From: Schistosoma haematobium
Lineage: Eukaryota > Platyhelminthes > Trematoda > Strigeidida > Schistosomatidae
NCBI RefSeq assembly: GCF_000699445.3
Contig: NC_067198.1
Location: 3,539,301-3,603,300 of the forward strand
Length of the DNA stretch: 64,000 bases
Direction: 5' to 3'
The notes under the pieces were generated by a model. It saw nothing but the letters and a program-made list of their open reading frames with translations, was not told the origin of the DNA and made no database searches. Each line of letters opens with the position of its first letter. The first letter of the stretch is position 1. Below are positions 24,701-34,644 of this stretch, in pieces. The translations under genes were made by a program, and so were the position numbers.

Positions 24701-25265
24701 TTTGGTTTTAAATTTAATAGATCGAAAAGTCCTGAGTTCGACCCGTCTCAAGTTCGTGTCTGCTTGGTACTAAATCAGCTAGCTCATACTACCTAGTTTT
24801 ATGTGGTACTGTAAATAATCAACAAGGTTCTGTATATTTAGACTTACTGGACCTCCATTTAACTAGTTAATGAGATAAAGTTTCACTAATAAGTTTAACT
24901 CTTAAAGTCATTGACTGTTGAATTAAATAATATAGTCAAATACAACATATCAGACAGAAGTCCTCACAACTCGCATAATCAATAGTTGAACACGTTGACT
25001 GATATCATTCAAAATCAATGGGTAGTATGAGACCCTTCAGTTGTCATCTGTTCAGTGCTTTCAAGTTTTCGATGATTACCAATCTAAGTTTGATTCATGA
25101 TTTCAAGAATTTCCAATAATCTTCGTCTTGGTAACTTTTGTTTATGTTTACATTTAATTGATTTATTAAATTTCTTTTGTTATTTTAGAGTTTGCCAAAA
25201 ATCGCCAAATTATTTTATCACAATGTGTAGCTTTTGGACAAATTCTCATAACAATAATACACTAA
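6715..25265 (+). CDS. REC8: REC8 meiotic cohesin kleisin, 15 exons, 719 aa
   Basis: Exons: 6715-6770, 6803-6874, 6907-7025, 7104-7170, 7265-7484, 10868-11088, 13798-13896, 14551-14581, 15774-15928, 17218-17548, 18508-18756, 20169-20403, 21641-21755, 22943-23055, 25189-25265. All introns are GT/AG, all phases agree, and the sum is 2160 nt ending in TAA. REC8 closes the SMC1/SMC3 ring and holds sister chromatids together in meiosis. The kleisin N-terminal domain (about residues 1-105) starts MFYSIDLL, then WLAATR at 19-24, NIVTAC near 38-43 and IIYREKTIVML, as in REC8; RAD21 has WLAAHW. A middle block (KLIIDEITRL, about residue 387) matches the kleisin linker. The last ~65 residues (CSKKQAAFVFMTLLEFAKNR) form the SMC1-binding winged helix. 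The start is the first ATG giving the conserved MFY. Full length compared with the family. Confidence 0.9.
6771..6802 (+). other. 32-nt micro-intron 1 of REC8
   Basis: GT at 6771 and AG at 6801-6802. Reading through gives an in-frame TGA; removing it joins TG to G and creates the family motif IIWLAATR across the junction. That restored motif is the reason for the call. Confidence 0.88.
6875..6906 (+). other. 32-nt micro-intron 2 of REC8
   Basis: Starts GTATGT and ends GCTAG. Removal joins NIVTA-C to NEITSYIL, matching the N-V-x-x-x-C-x-E-I spacing of REC8 proteins. It has the same length as micro-intron 1. Confidence 0.88.
7702..8190 (+). mobile_element. Non-autonomous RTE-derived repeat (Repeat A), in REC8 intron 5
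   Basis: This is one of eight copies in the window of a ~450-nt repeat. The sense strand starts near CCCCCAAATGCC, passes a GAGTGG block, GGTCACCGG, CAGACC-TTCAGGTCGAAG, and ends TGTGTTTAGATAAATAAAT. The tetranucleotide-like tail marks a retroposed 3' end. The first ~390 nt match the 5' end of the RTE-like element inserted at 58911, so I infer an internally deleted LINE derivative. Short reading frames inside the repeat are not genes. Confidence 0.75.
8935..9485 (-). pseudogene. Penelope-like element fragment (GIY-YIG endonuclease end)
   Basis: Minus-strand reading gives, across frameshifts and stops, a retroelement C-terminus: RENAYTVKLIEKYFKTN, KKTYLLYLRC, TVLRGTNCSFE, then FNCIYQFTCKWQ, RRVNLRISKQVPKNLKLRG and TIAWHLIDTGHTID. 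The CIYQFTC segment, the R-x-R-I-S repeat and the A-x-HLIDTGH ending are typical of the GIY-YIG domain of Penelope-like elements. The tyrosine-isoleucine pair after CIYQFTC is lost here (KDI). Another copy lies at 26735-27215. Dead; it lies inside REC8 intron 5. Confidence 0.65.
9525..9850. repeat. LTR-like repeat copy, next to the Penelope remnant
   Basis: Shares a ~330-nt sequence with 42955-43310 and a shorter part with 1430-1600: TTTATTTCAGACATACTG, ACCAAACAGACC, GTGGGATAC and CTTAAGAAC blocks in the same order. It has no coding content. The copy beside the gag remnant at 43.3 kb makes an LTR the best guess. If so, this would be a solo LTR or truncated copy. The rest of the intron to 10867 is plain AT-rich sequence. 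Confidence 0.45.
11638..12040 (-). mobile_element. RTE-like LINE fragment (3' coding end), minus strand
   Basis: The minus strand matches positions about 57590-57945 of the nearly intact RTE-like element, including the stretch coding for the R-M-R-W ... V-L-R-M-P motif (here with changes such as CATCGAATGAGATGG). It lies in REC8 intron 6. It contains neither the element's extreme 3' tail nor its RT core. Confidence 0.7.
12226..12700 (+). mobile_element. Non-autonomous RTE-derived repeat (Repeat A), in REC8 intron 6
   Basis: Older copy of the repeat seen at 7702: CTACCGAGAG near the start, CAGTATCATACCCC near the end, then a tail of AAATAAGTAATTAAATAAA. It is diverged (many substitutions, weak GGTCAC core). 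It sits about 190 nt after the RTE fragment and has the same sense orientation as the host gene. Confidence 0.65.
14712..15110 (+). mobile_element. RTE-like LINE, 5' UTR only
   Basis: Aligns with 54265-54625: GCTACCTTGACGTGGTAGTC, CCTATCGTAATAA, ACTGTAGAGGAATGTGACAG, AAAAGTCGACCCTAAAAA, GTGTGGAGCTAACG. Only the untranslated 5' region is present; the coding part is missing. LINE copies usually keep the 3' end and lose the 5' end, so this is unusual. It lies in REC8 intron 8. Confidence 0.7.
15440..15570 (+). repeat. LTR-element 3' internal fragment (shared with 31580-31700)
   Basis: AGTATTGTAGTGAACAAGAA, GTGGGGCATTAGAACATG and CTCACTAAAATCTGAGAACC match 31595-31690, just upstream of the LTR-like arm. 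It is therefore likely the region before the 3' LTR of a Gypsy-like element, left in REC8 intron 8. Confidence 0.45.
16030..16190 (-). repeat. Decayed hammerhead SINE, minus strand, in REC8 intron 9
   Basis: The minus strand has a B-box-like GGGATTGAAAC and then a hammerhead outline: GGATGAAACGC, ATCCTGGATCCC and a stem II arm. The core reads CTGGCGT where CTGANGA is required, so two essential bases are changed and self-cleavage is not expected. It is collinear with the better copies at 19290 and 47250. Confidence 0.55.
18115..18350 (+). mobile_element. RTE-like LINE 3' end, 5'-truncated, in REC8 intron 10
   Basis: Matches 57945-58185, the last codons and 3' UTR of the nearly intact RTE-like element: ATACACTCTCTATC, CATATCTTTCTTTC, CTTGCTGTGCTAATG, GGCAACTTGGACCGATGCA, then a terminal CTGACTGA repeat. 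This is the expected form of a 5'-truncated LINE insertion. The CTGA repeats resemble the short tandem tails of RTE elements. Confidence 0.75.
19288..19450 (-). repeat. tRNA-derived SINE (Sm-alpha type) with hammerhead, minus strand
   Basis: Read on the minus strand, a pol III-type head comes first (A-box-like TAGTTAAATGGATAACG near 19444-19428 and B-box-like GGTTTGAGTCCC near 19393-19382), followed by the hammerhead listed separately. This is the known layout of schistosome Sm-alpha SINE-like repeats. It lies in REC8 intron 11, antisense to the gene. Confidence 0.75.
19297..19360 (-). ncRNA. Hammerhead ribozyme, type I, minus strand
   Basis: Conserved core CTGACGA (positions 19348-19342; the fifth base of the motif is free to vary) and GAAA (19327-19324). 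Stem II is perfect: GTCC, six-base loop CAAATA, GGAC. Stem III is the short palindrome ACGCGCGT. The cleavage triplet is GTC, with cutting expected after the base at 19316. Stem I is weakened by mismatches (ATCAAT opposite CTGGAT). The core is compatible with activity; speed is uncertain. Confidence 0.7.
21940..22431 (-). mobile_element. Non-autonomous RTE-derived repeat (Repeat A), in REC8 intron 13
   Basis: Best-preserved copy of the repeat, inverted: the tail appears as TTATTATTTATTTTATTTTA at the left, then AACATTGGTACAAGGAGGCA, GACCTAAAGGTC, GGTAGCCGGTGACC, and ends GCATTTGGGGGCA at the right, which is the element's 5' start. A 204-codon minus-strand frame and a 97-codon plus-strand frame run through it but have no codon-level or family support. 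Its good condition suggests recent movement. Confidence 0.78.
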
Positions 25266-25440
25266 GTATTATGAGTTTTAAATCCATTATTCATTGTTTG
25301 TTATACCGTTTGTTCATGGAATATTATTATCATTTTATATACAACCTTTTCTTATTATATTACTTTATCAGTTTTGATGAATCAATTTTTCATAATGGAT
25401 GATCCTATCATCATTACATGCAAATCCTGTGGACAACAAT

Positions 25441-25895
25441 TCATGTCTAGGGGGCATCGAATACATATGCACCACACAAGTCACTTGATTTATGTGTGGG
25501 CTGTGATACTGCCCAGATGCCCAAACTGAAGCAGGTGTTTTTCTTAGGAGGTCACTCCCGGAGCCTCCGACGTTCTCATGGTATCCGGTGACCAACGATT
25601 GGTCCATACGCCATTTCGTCCCTCAGGATCCTAGAGCTCATGTGAATCATTTGTTTGGTATCAAGGTTTTCCAACCCACCTAGGTGGGTCCATCATATTC
25701 ACCAACCTGCTTGAATCGCGAAACATTCGCTTTTCATCCTCTTAATTTCGTAAACAACACCGCCATCGCGAGGATGCAGTGAGTAGGAATTCCCTAAAAG
25801 TAGCTGTATACGCGTGGCCATGTGAGAGGATTTCGAAAAGGAGAGCGAACTCTCCCCACTCTCTGCTGAACCGGAGCATCTAGGGGCTCTTGGCT
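25441..25895 (-). mobile_element. Non-autonomous RTE-derived repeat (Repeat A), just after REC8
   Basis: Starts 176 nt after the REC8 stop codon. It carries the GGTATCCGGTGACCAACG, GAAACATTCGCTTTTCATCC and GTATACGCGTGGCCATGTGA blocks in the inverted orientation. The A-rich tail is missing at the left end, and internal differences show it is older than the 21.9 kb copy. It could influence the REC8 3' end; no obvious AATAAA was found between the stop codon and this repeat. Confidence 0.7.
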
Positions 25896-26734
25896 CATTA
25901 TTCAAATTGAATAGATAAGTGTGCTAATATCACCCTGAAGCCTACAGTCTTACATACGTGACTGAAGATGAGTCCTTGATTCATCTTATTACATAATATC
26001 ACTCATATAAACAAATATTTGTGACATTTAAAAGTTCAATATAAAGTATGTATAAGCTAATGTGAAGTAGTTGATATAATTTGTCTTTTTCACATTAGAG
26101 TCGATTATATCAAGCACAGTTAATGACTGCTTTGATGTAATTTAATACAAGTGACTGACTACAAAAGGCATTTTACTCTATAAACATTAGTTATATCCAT
26201 AACAAACCAATCAAGTTGTTGCTTAAATACCCACTACGTCAATCTAGTCTGATGTCTGCGTAGACTGATCCTTGTTGCTTGTGTCCTACCAGTTGAAGAA
26301 CATAATTATCTTATTATATTAGTGTGACTCAAATTTTTTTTAATCATTTCGATAAGACACGTAATACGGATCGGTATGTTTTGTACGTCCTACTTAATAA
26401 TTAGAATTTCATTAATTGTTTTTACATTTAGAAATAGATAAAGTTTAAAGCCAAGTTGTCCGAGATCATCAGTATTGCGTTTACAGTTCTAATAGAATAT
26501 CTGTAGAACAAATTAAATCCTACGCTATGCAAATGAATGTAATTTGATCTAATTGAATAAGCATTGGTTTATTAGCTCTGTGTTCATACCAAATATTGAA
26601 AGTTTCCTCATTACAAATATGAAACAGCTAATAAAGCCTTCTCATAAAAAACTTCATGCAATTAGTTGCTTACAACCAAATATATATTAGAATTTTACAT
26701 TGAGGTAACAAATATGTAAGTGCAAGAATAGGTC

Positions 26735-27215
26735 AGAGGCCGAGCTATTGCACTGTTGAGAGCCTTAGTCCCTCTCAGCCTCAATTTCTTTGAAACATGC
26801 TCAGAAATGCGAACATATATTCTCTCAGTTCCTCCAATGTATGTGCTTTGGCCTGTACATGTGAATTGGTAAATGCAGTTGTAGCTACTGTGGAAAGAGG
26901 ACTTGTCGATTTTAGTTTGTTTGAGTGAGCAGTTCGTTTCTCATACCATCGTCAGTTTTGCTGCTGGGTAGGTCACTTTCAACGCGGAATTTATTCTATG
27001 ATTAATTATTCCAGTAATTTCATCTTTAAAGCGTAAGTATAAGAAGCAAGTTTTCTTTTCCACTCTGTCATACTTGACCCGTGGGTTGGTATTTGCATAT
27101 TAATGGATGAATTTCGCCGGATATGTATTTTGACGTAGACACTTAGTGATGAGAGCAATTTCTTCTTTCAAGCATTCCTTTGAGCAAATTTTACGTGCGC
27201 CGTCAAAAAAGGTTC
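26735..27215 (-). pseudogene. Penelope-like element fragment (GIY-YIG end), second copy
   Basis: The minus strand reads KKTCFLYLRFKDEITG, ETNCSLKQTKIDKSS, then YNCIYQFTCTGQSTYIGG, RIYVRISEHVSKKLRLRG and KALNSAIAR, broken by two stops. The Y-I-G triplet and the R-I-S-E-H motif of the GIY-YIG nuclease are visible, so this copy is better preserved than the one at 8935-9485. It ends before the HLIDTGH block. Dead. Confidence 0.7.
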
Positions 27216-30200
27216 GTACAATACCCTTTTTGTGACTCATCTGACTTGTTCTTATATATATAGTTATGATTGATAACATTTGTCATTCCAATCCTTTACA
27301 TCCACTTATGTCAATTATTCCATACTATTTCTTATCTTATTGGCTGTAAGCAACTGATGAGAAACCTCGAAATATAATGAATTCATATTATTCTGCATCA
27401 ATATTTGTTCTGGTTTTATTTAAATTCATAAAAAATTGCTTTAGTCAGTTTGGTACATAATACTTATGAATAAATAGCAATACCACTTAGAACAAATAAG
27501 TAGTTCAAGTTATACGTTTCCTAGAATTAAGACACATTCCCATAGTATTATGTTGTCATATAAAGCTACTAATTATATTGTACTTTTACGACAGACTTGG
27601 ATGTGACGTTTTTACGATACAACATGGTTAGTTTAAGTGAATATATAGATGCCAAATATTATGAAGTATTATAAACATAAAACATTCAGTGATATAATTA
27701 AACCAGTCCAGATTAATATCTAAATTCAGATAAATCAAAAGTTCCGAAATATCCACAGCCAGTTTTGACAAAAAGTTTAAATCTAGTGAGAACAGAATCA
27801 GGCACGCAATATTACAACAATTTTTGAATGTGCATGGTGTTTTCAGTTTAGTCAGTCGATTCATCAATAATAAATCTAAAAAAAATTCATAAGAATATGT
27901 GGTATTTGCGTGAACGACCATTTGGATATCCGGCACATTGCCCCTACGGAAATTAGACAAAGTGGTCGAAAGAGAAGATATAAGAGGATAACTCGTGGTT
28001 TAAATCGAGTAAAATAGTTATCGGCGGGCGATTAGATTGAAATAACTAGTCAATCCCTTTGGCGAGCCTGTACAGATGGATTGGTTTATTTGAGGTGATT
28101 TTTCATTGTTTCCATACGATTCTAGGTATTTCGTAATACACAATGGTCGGCAGTCTAGCCACTCGACAGTACTAATTCAAGCCAAATCAGTAGTTATTTA
28201 TGAGTGTGTATCATGTGACCCGAGTGAGCTCACTCGTCTCAGGCCAGTACGGATTTTGGTACCAGAACGTACTACATTTGCAATATGAAAATAAAAAAAG
28301 ATCATCCACACACAAATGAAGACGGTTGTTTCAAGAAGCAAATAAGTTAACCATTTGGTAAACTGATGACTTTCTGAAAATGGCCTATGTTACCTATTAA
28401 GTATCAGTGTGAACACGAATGAGAAACAAGGTCCGGTATCTATTTGACAGACTTTAAAATAAAGTAAAACCTTTGAGATTTTGCTTGTTCAAATTTTTTA
28501 TGTAAATATCCAAATCTGCTTATGTTCATATTATTGTTATTATCATGATTGATCTCCTGACACTTTAAATATTCTTTTCTGTTCACTCCACATAATATCT
28601 TTTTCCATACACATAATTCCCTTTATCATTTTAAAAAGTGCAAGAATAAAGATTCTGACAGAATAGCATGAATTCATTTTCACTTCATAGGTTCTCGTCA
28701 ACTGCTTACAATCTGTGATATTTAAGATCATGATTATATAATGGGTTTAAATTACTTACATGAATGTGTTTGGTTGGGAGTTCTATTGAAGACATATTCA
28801 TAGAGTACAGCAAGGGTGGAAATAAAATAGACTGAATATTGTAAATATATACCTTATATGATAAAAAAACATTCTACAACATTGTGACAACAGTTCAAAC
28901 GGCTAGAAACAAATGATTACATAATGAATAATTATTGATAGGAATATAGTGAGTAGAGCTCAGTTGATAAAATAAGATGATTGATTTGGAAAATAGTTGA
29001 GATAAAACTCGTTCTACATGACAATCAGTAATCTGAGGTTTAGCACTTTTGAAGAACACATTTGGAATAGGGATGGAATAATACGCTTAACATGACGAAC
29101 AAGAAGTTACATCGTGCTTATATCTAGTTTAAGCGCACTATTTCTGACAAAATGTATCTCTCAAGTGACGAAATTTATACTGTCTTAGTGGTACATGCTG
29201 TAGGGTTAATCTTCAATGTTTTTTCGCTTTCGTGACAATTTACCGGTAGGCGAATCTTAAGGTCTATCTGATAGAAATATATGTGGTAATAAGATTTATG
29301 TGAATAATAATTCCATTTAAATTGTACGCACACTGTGTCATATTATTATTTAAAAAGAACGATGACCCAAACCTAATGTATTTTTTTGTTAGCGTTTTTT
29401 ATACATATGGACATACACGCAGTGCATTGGGGTCAAATGCATGTTTTTAGGATGTAAGTGGTGATGGTTGTCAATGTACTTCCGAAAACCATACATCTAA
29501 CTCACCATCGCAATCTATGCAAACAAGACGAACTCAGTTATCTGTGCATGCTTCATTTGTAACAAATGCACGCTTTTGGTCTGTATATACGTGTAAGACT
29601 AGATTTTTGACATCAGTTAGCTTTATTATTAGAAAAATCATTGACTCAGAATTTTTGTCAGTGCTCTCACGTCAAAAATCACTGTTTTCATCTATTCTTC
29701 GCTAGCTGTTTGATTTACATACGTTTGTTCATCGAACAACAGGGTCTTTTGAAGGTTCGTGTGGTTCTTTTTCGCGTTCACTGGGTATATGTGTCGTCCG
29801 TTTGCACTAATTTGGCGACGTCTTTTTTATCTAAAAAGCCTTTTATAAAGATCAGGATGGGGATTGAACTTAAGACATTCTGCCATGAGATTCATGATTT
29901 CGATACCCTCAAATTCTCTTGCACTCGTGAAAACATTTTTGAAAGTTCTGTACATGAATATACCTCCACATACACACTGCTGTGATTTTTTACATTTTGT
30001 TCCCTTGGATGTATATTTTGCTTATCTTGATTCCACTTAGGATGGAACTATTTGTATTTTTCGCAGTCTTTCCTTACTTCTTCATTGTATCTGTAAGTTT
30101 TATTTGAATCACATCTACGTTTTTTTAGTCAGTATTGGGTTATGGCAACTGCTATTCTGGTTAACTCCTCTCATACATTGTGTTGCTCACAAAGACTAGC

Positions 30201-31574
30201 ATTGTGTATATGTCGCCGTGAATTGAGGCAATCATCTTAAACTGGAAACATTCCGTGTTGTAACGATATCAAGTGTTATCTTGATAACAATCCGTATGTG
30301 ACCTATTCAGAAAGGCTAGGATAATATTTATTTGCTGTATGTCTTTTATTAGTTAATTTTCCTAATGTAATTTAGTTTTACCTACTGATTGAACAATTAT
30401 TGGTTGAAAAACTAGGTGGTAATATTTGTTTAGGTAACGATGTACATTTAAATTTATAATGAAACTTATAACTGTCATTTACCCAATCGCGTTGTTTTGC
30501 TTTCAACTGGGCGATAGCGCGTACTTTGGCTTTTCTGATGTTGACTTACCGATCCAAGTCAACTGACACCTGGGGTAAATAGAGAGGAAACTTTTCAAAG
30601 CATATGTAATAGAAACATGGACGGGGTGACTTGAAATGAATCCAAAGTACTCCATAGATTCTGTAGTATTACGACCGTAGTGGACTAAGCTACCACAGAA
30701 ATTATGTTCAAGTGCCAAGTCACTGACTTTACTCAGTAATAACCACGCAATACAATCCCCGTTGTTATGTAATTGGGAGTTTCGGATGCCATTTTCTCCT
30801 GTTTCTCCTCTACTTAATGGTTTTACTATTAACGGGAATATGGAAAGGAGTATAATCCTGGCTACTAAGTACGTGATTTAGTTTTAATGTTCAAGTCCAG
30901 TGACCCATGTCACACATGTTACTCTGAGGTGACATAATAGGCTTTCTTACAAACCTGTAGCTAAGTACATGGTTTTTCGACTCTTTTCATTGAGACATTT
31001 ACCAGAAGTTCTTTTAATTATAGTGTAAGTACTGATGCGAATCCTATTTCTTTGCATTTTACTAAGTGGACTAAAGGATGTAATTTGAAACAATTTATGG
31101 TGGAAGTAGGCAAGATGTAATTCTCCAGGAAGAAAAATGACCAAAATAAGTGAATATATGCTGCGAAAAAAAGAGAACCTAAGAGACACTAAACGTTTCA
31201 ACGTTAACTTCGAACGTTCTCGCAAGCAACGTTGCATGGATCTAGCAACTTTTCCAAAAGCATCGTGTGTGCAACGTATATCACAAAGATCTAGGAGACA
31301 AGTGATAAGAACTTAGAATGTGGTTGCAATAGCCCTGAGTAGATATTATTGCACACAACGAGGCAAAAGAACAAATAAATAACAACACTTTTCAACAAAA
31401 CCATGTGAAGGGATTTTCGAGCATCCCTTCTGTTACAATCAGAAGCACGAAACGCTTTTGTCTCGGCCGTGCGTAAGTCTCAATGGCCTTATGGATTAAA
31501 GCTCGTTGAGAGCCTGTATAACAGCCGAAACCCCTATATAAATATGTGAATCGAAGAAAAGGGAAGACGAAGGA
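27216..31574. other. Intergenic stretch with no assigned gene
   Basis: Frames of 60-114 codons occur (28106-28288, 29517-29705, 29641-29985, 30947-31237, 27628-27960) but none shows a recognisable family, a consistent splice pattern or a neighbour in phase. One candidate internal exon, beginning after TTTTTAG at 29450 and reading DVSGDGCQCTSENHTS, has a good acceptor but no convincing donor or partner exon. I see no shared repeat in most of this stretch. Confidence 0.4.
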
Positions 31575-31832
31575 TTTCAGGAGTATATTGAGGTAGTAGT
31601 ATAGTGAACGAGAACAACAGTGGGAACAACTAAATGTATTTGAACGCGAAACTACAGAATCTCTCAGTGAAAACTGAGAACCAAACAGTTGTAGCGGTAA
31701 ATAAATCCCCAAAATAAATAGCTCTAAGTTTTCGACATTGGATGCTGACCATATGTTTTAGGGGACTCATCTAGCTGAAGGCGCTCGGTCATGCATCTGC
31801 ACCAGATCACGTGTGGTAACGCCGTGCTCAAC
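31575..31832 (+). repeat. LTR-element end with LTR-like arm (left half of an inverted pair)
   Basis: 31575-31689 is the pre-LTR region also seen at 15440-15570. From 31690 (TGTAGCGGTAAATAAATCC) to 31832 (GCCGTGCTCAAC) the sequence is repeated in inverted orientation at 32086-32229 with few differences. The TG start and a related copy at 5070 downstream of Gypsy-like coding sequence support an LTR. Confidence 0.6.
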
Positions 31833-32085
31833 GAAATATATTAGAAGGTGTTACTGGTAGAAGCGTTGTCAAACACTGAATACCTGTGACATCATCATTG
31901 GTGAGCCCGACGTGATCTGGTACACTTAATCGCAACTGTGAGTCTGTTCCTTTTTAGGATTTTTATATATCATTGCCTTATTTTTTATTTTTTTAAACAT
32001 TGTCGAGGAGATCGGAAGAGTGTATTTGGCGATAACCAATATATCGGAATTCTCTGATCTAATCTGGCTAGCGATTACGGTAGAT

Positions 32086-32229
32086 GTTGAGCACGGCGTT
32101 ACCACACGTGATCTGGTACAGATGCATGACCGAGCGCCTTCAGCTAGATGAGTCCACTAAAACATATGGTCAGCACCCAATGTCGGAAACTTATTGCTAT
32201 TTATTTTGAGGATTTATTTACCGCTACAC
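32086..32229 (-). repeat. LTR-like arm (right half of an inverted pair)
   Basis: Near-exact reverse complement of 31690-31832, ending in CCGCTACA. The 253-nt spacer (31833-32085) has no coding content or repeat I recognise. A transcript across both arms would fold into a hairpin with a ~143-bp stem. Confidence 0.7.
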
Positions 32230-33784
32230 AGTAAATACTTCCTTTGCAAAATGTGAATAAATAGTCTTAGACTACATTGTCCCTTCGTTACCACACCAAT
32301 CATTCTCTGTTCTCGTCTTCTGCTATCAACCTCCTTAACCTTCTTTTGCCAGGTACTTCACTTTCTATTGATGATACATATTACTTATACCTGTAGACAT
32401 CAGTAACACGCACCACAGTAACATCAGATATCTTGTGGAAGACTATATCGAAAAAGCTCGGGTATTTTTCGACTACATTAGCAATATATATGCCATCGAG
32501 ATCTGAAGGATTTTGGTCTAGATTTCTATTAGCACGTGGATCTATGCTACTAGAATAATAGACCCCTTCCACAATTACAGAGTTGTCATAGTGTGACTAA
32601 CTAATCTACAGGAGCTTACGTGGTGTTCATATTATCGTGCATATTGACTTATCCTGTCATGACAGTCAGTAAGCTGATGCTTAGAACGTCTGCAAAACAC
32701 ATCTGAAATAGGGAAATAATATTACATTTAATATAAAAAACGACTGGCAAAAAGTATCCGAAAAGTTTAGATTTCGGCGGCTGCCGACAAATACTTTCAA
32801 GTGATGCATATAACTCATCAAAGTATAGGTACATACATGGTGAATTTTGTCATGATAATTTTTGTCTAGGCACGTGCTGATCTAAAAGTCAAGAACTGAA
32901 AACTGCTGCACATTGCAGTGCAGTAACTGTAAATTATTTTATGATTTAGTAAGTGATATGCAGAATTTGTAACCACGCTGATATCTAGACGACTATGATA
33001 AGGTACAATGATCATTTGTCTTGAACTTAAGCTCTGTATTTGGGCAGCCAGTTACTGTCTAGAAACAATGGTAAGCTGTTGAAGAAGATTCAACGAACCG
33101 TAACCAGGCTGACTCTTTTCGTCTGATGTTATCGAAGAGTTGGCGTTAAGGTTGTCGGTCAGTTGGGTCTTTACGTTTAAGGATAGCCCTTCGTAAATTC
33201 TTAGTAAGGTTCCAAAACATCACTAGTAAACATAGTAGGTGTGATATACCTGTTAAAATCGAACGGTGTTACCTTTATTACTGCGGAAAATCGCTCACGC
33301 AGGTCAGCCACGCCGTGCTCGCGGAAGTAAGCTTCTGCGTATCCGAGAAAAACTTCTATATTATCGTGCCGAAATGGCTTAGCTGAATGAAGGGGACCAA
33401 AAAAGGTTTATTCTTAAGTAACATGAGTCTCTATTCCATCATGATGAAGATGTACTATACTGTAGGGCAAAAACAATGACAGAAAATATGAAAACAATAT
33501 CACAATAGGTATAAATGTAAATTTGAAAAATGAAGTGTAATGTTCCAACAAGGTACAGACTCATAGTTTGCATTTGGTGTATCAGATCACGGGAGTCTCA
33601 CCAAAAAAGATGCCTCAGGTATTTGGATTTTGATAACGCTATTACATGTAATACATTTATGATCGAACTATTCTAACCCAGTCAAATAATAATTCAGAAG
33701 TAAAGTTGTTTGAAGACATATTTGAAAAGCTATAAATATGTCGATATTCTTCCAATCAAGGCTGGCTATCAGTTGCAAGTTATG
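32230..33784. other. Intergenic stretch with no assigned gene
   Basis: Only short frames without family resemblance are present (for example 32381-32572 and 32649-32834 on the minus strand). I see no repeat shared with other parts of the window and no RNA gene. Confidence 0.4.
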
Positions 33785-33945
33785 TGTAGCATGGCGTACC
33801 CACTTGTGATTTGGTGAGGATAAATGGCTGAAAGCCTTCAGCTAGACGTGTCGAGTAAAAATAATGACCTTAGCATCAATATCGAAAACCTGATGAACTA
33901 TTTATTTGAGGGATTCATTTTCCTCTATACATGTACTTACCCATG
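33785..33945 (-). repeat. Diverged copy of the 31.7 kb LTR-like arm
   Basis: CTTCAGCTAGACGTGTCGAG, TGACCTTAGCATCAATATCG and ATTTATTTGAGGGATTCA align in order with the inverted arm at 32086-32229, but with many substitutions. It is an old fragment of the same LTR family. Confidence 0.5.
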
Positions 33946-34644
33946 GATTATTATACTCCTCTTAGGCCAGCCGTGTCAAATACCTATCTCATAAATTACC
34001 ATGGTTGCCATTAATGTATAATCAATAACAACTTCCTGTATCTCTTGCTGTCACGTTCTTCCCACTTTTATTTTTTCAGTTCTATCTTTTTACACATTGA
34101 CGATCAAATAAATTAACTACTTATCCTTGAAACAATCATCTTTTATCACTTGAGTCATTAACTTATCCTGCCTGGTGGTATGGCAGATGGTGATGTACAG
34201 AAATCGTAACACTTTCTATACCCTCAAAAATTACGGAGTCCTTGATATTCGACGGTATACACGACGATTTATTATTCACAGACTTCTTTTCACCCCGTCA
34301 GCACGGTTTCGGAAAAGGTTACTCTTGTACAACTAACCTTCTGACTGAGGTTGACAGATAAATAACCATCCTTGATCGCAAGGGGAGGGTTGACTACATT
34401 TACCTTGACTTATCAAACACTTTTGATAGGATCAACCATTTATTTCTAATAAGTAGGCTCAGACCATTGGGTATCAAAGCACATTTAATTATTTAGTCAA
34501 CTTTGTTTATAGAAAATCGACATTTTAAAGTCAGGGTTGACGTCACTTTCTCTCATACTATGGAATTTCGTAGTGGGGTCCTCCAGGGTTCAATACTAGG
34601 TTTTCTTCTGTTCTTCATTTATGTAAACGATCTTCTACAATAGG

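Noticed and set aside
24685..24770. B-box-like GAGTTCGACCC suggesting a tRNA gene or SINE
   Set aside because: No A box at the right distance, no cloverleaf and no second copy in the window.
6715..25265. Calling the kleisin gene RAD21
   Set aside because: The N-terminal WLAATR and N-I-V-T-A-C pattern fits REC8; RAD21 has WLAAHW and a different second helix.
31392..31712. 106-codon minus-strand frame
   Set aside because: Overlaps LTR-element sequence repeated at 15.4 kb; no coding signature.
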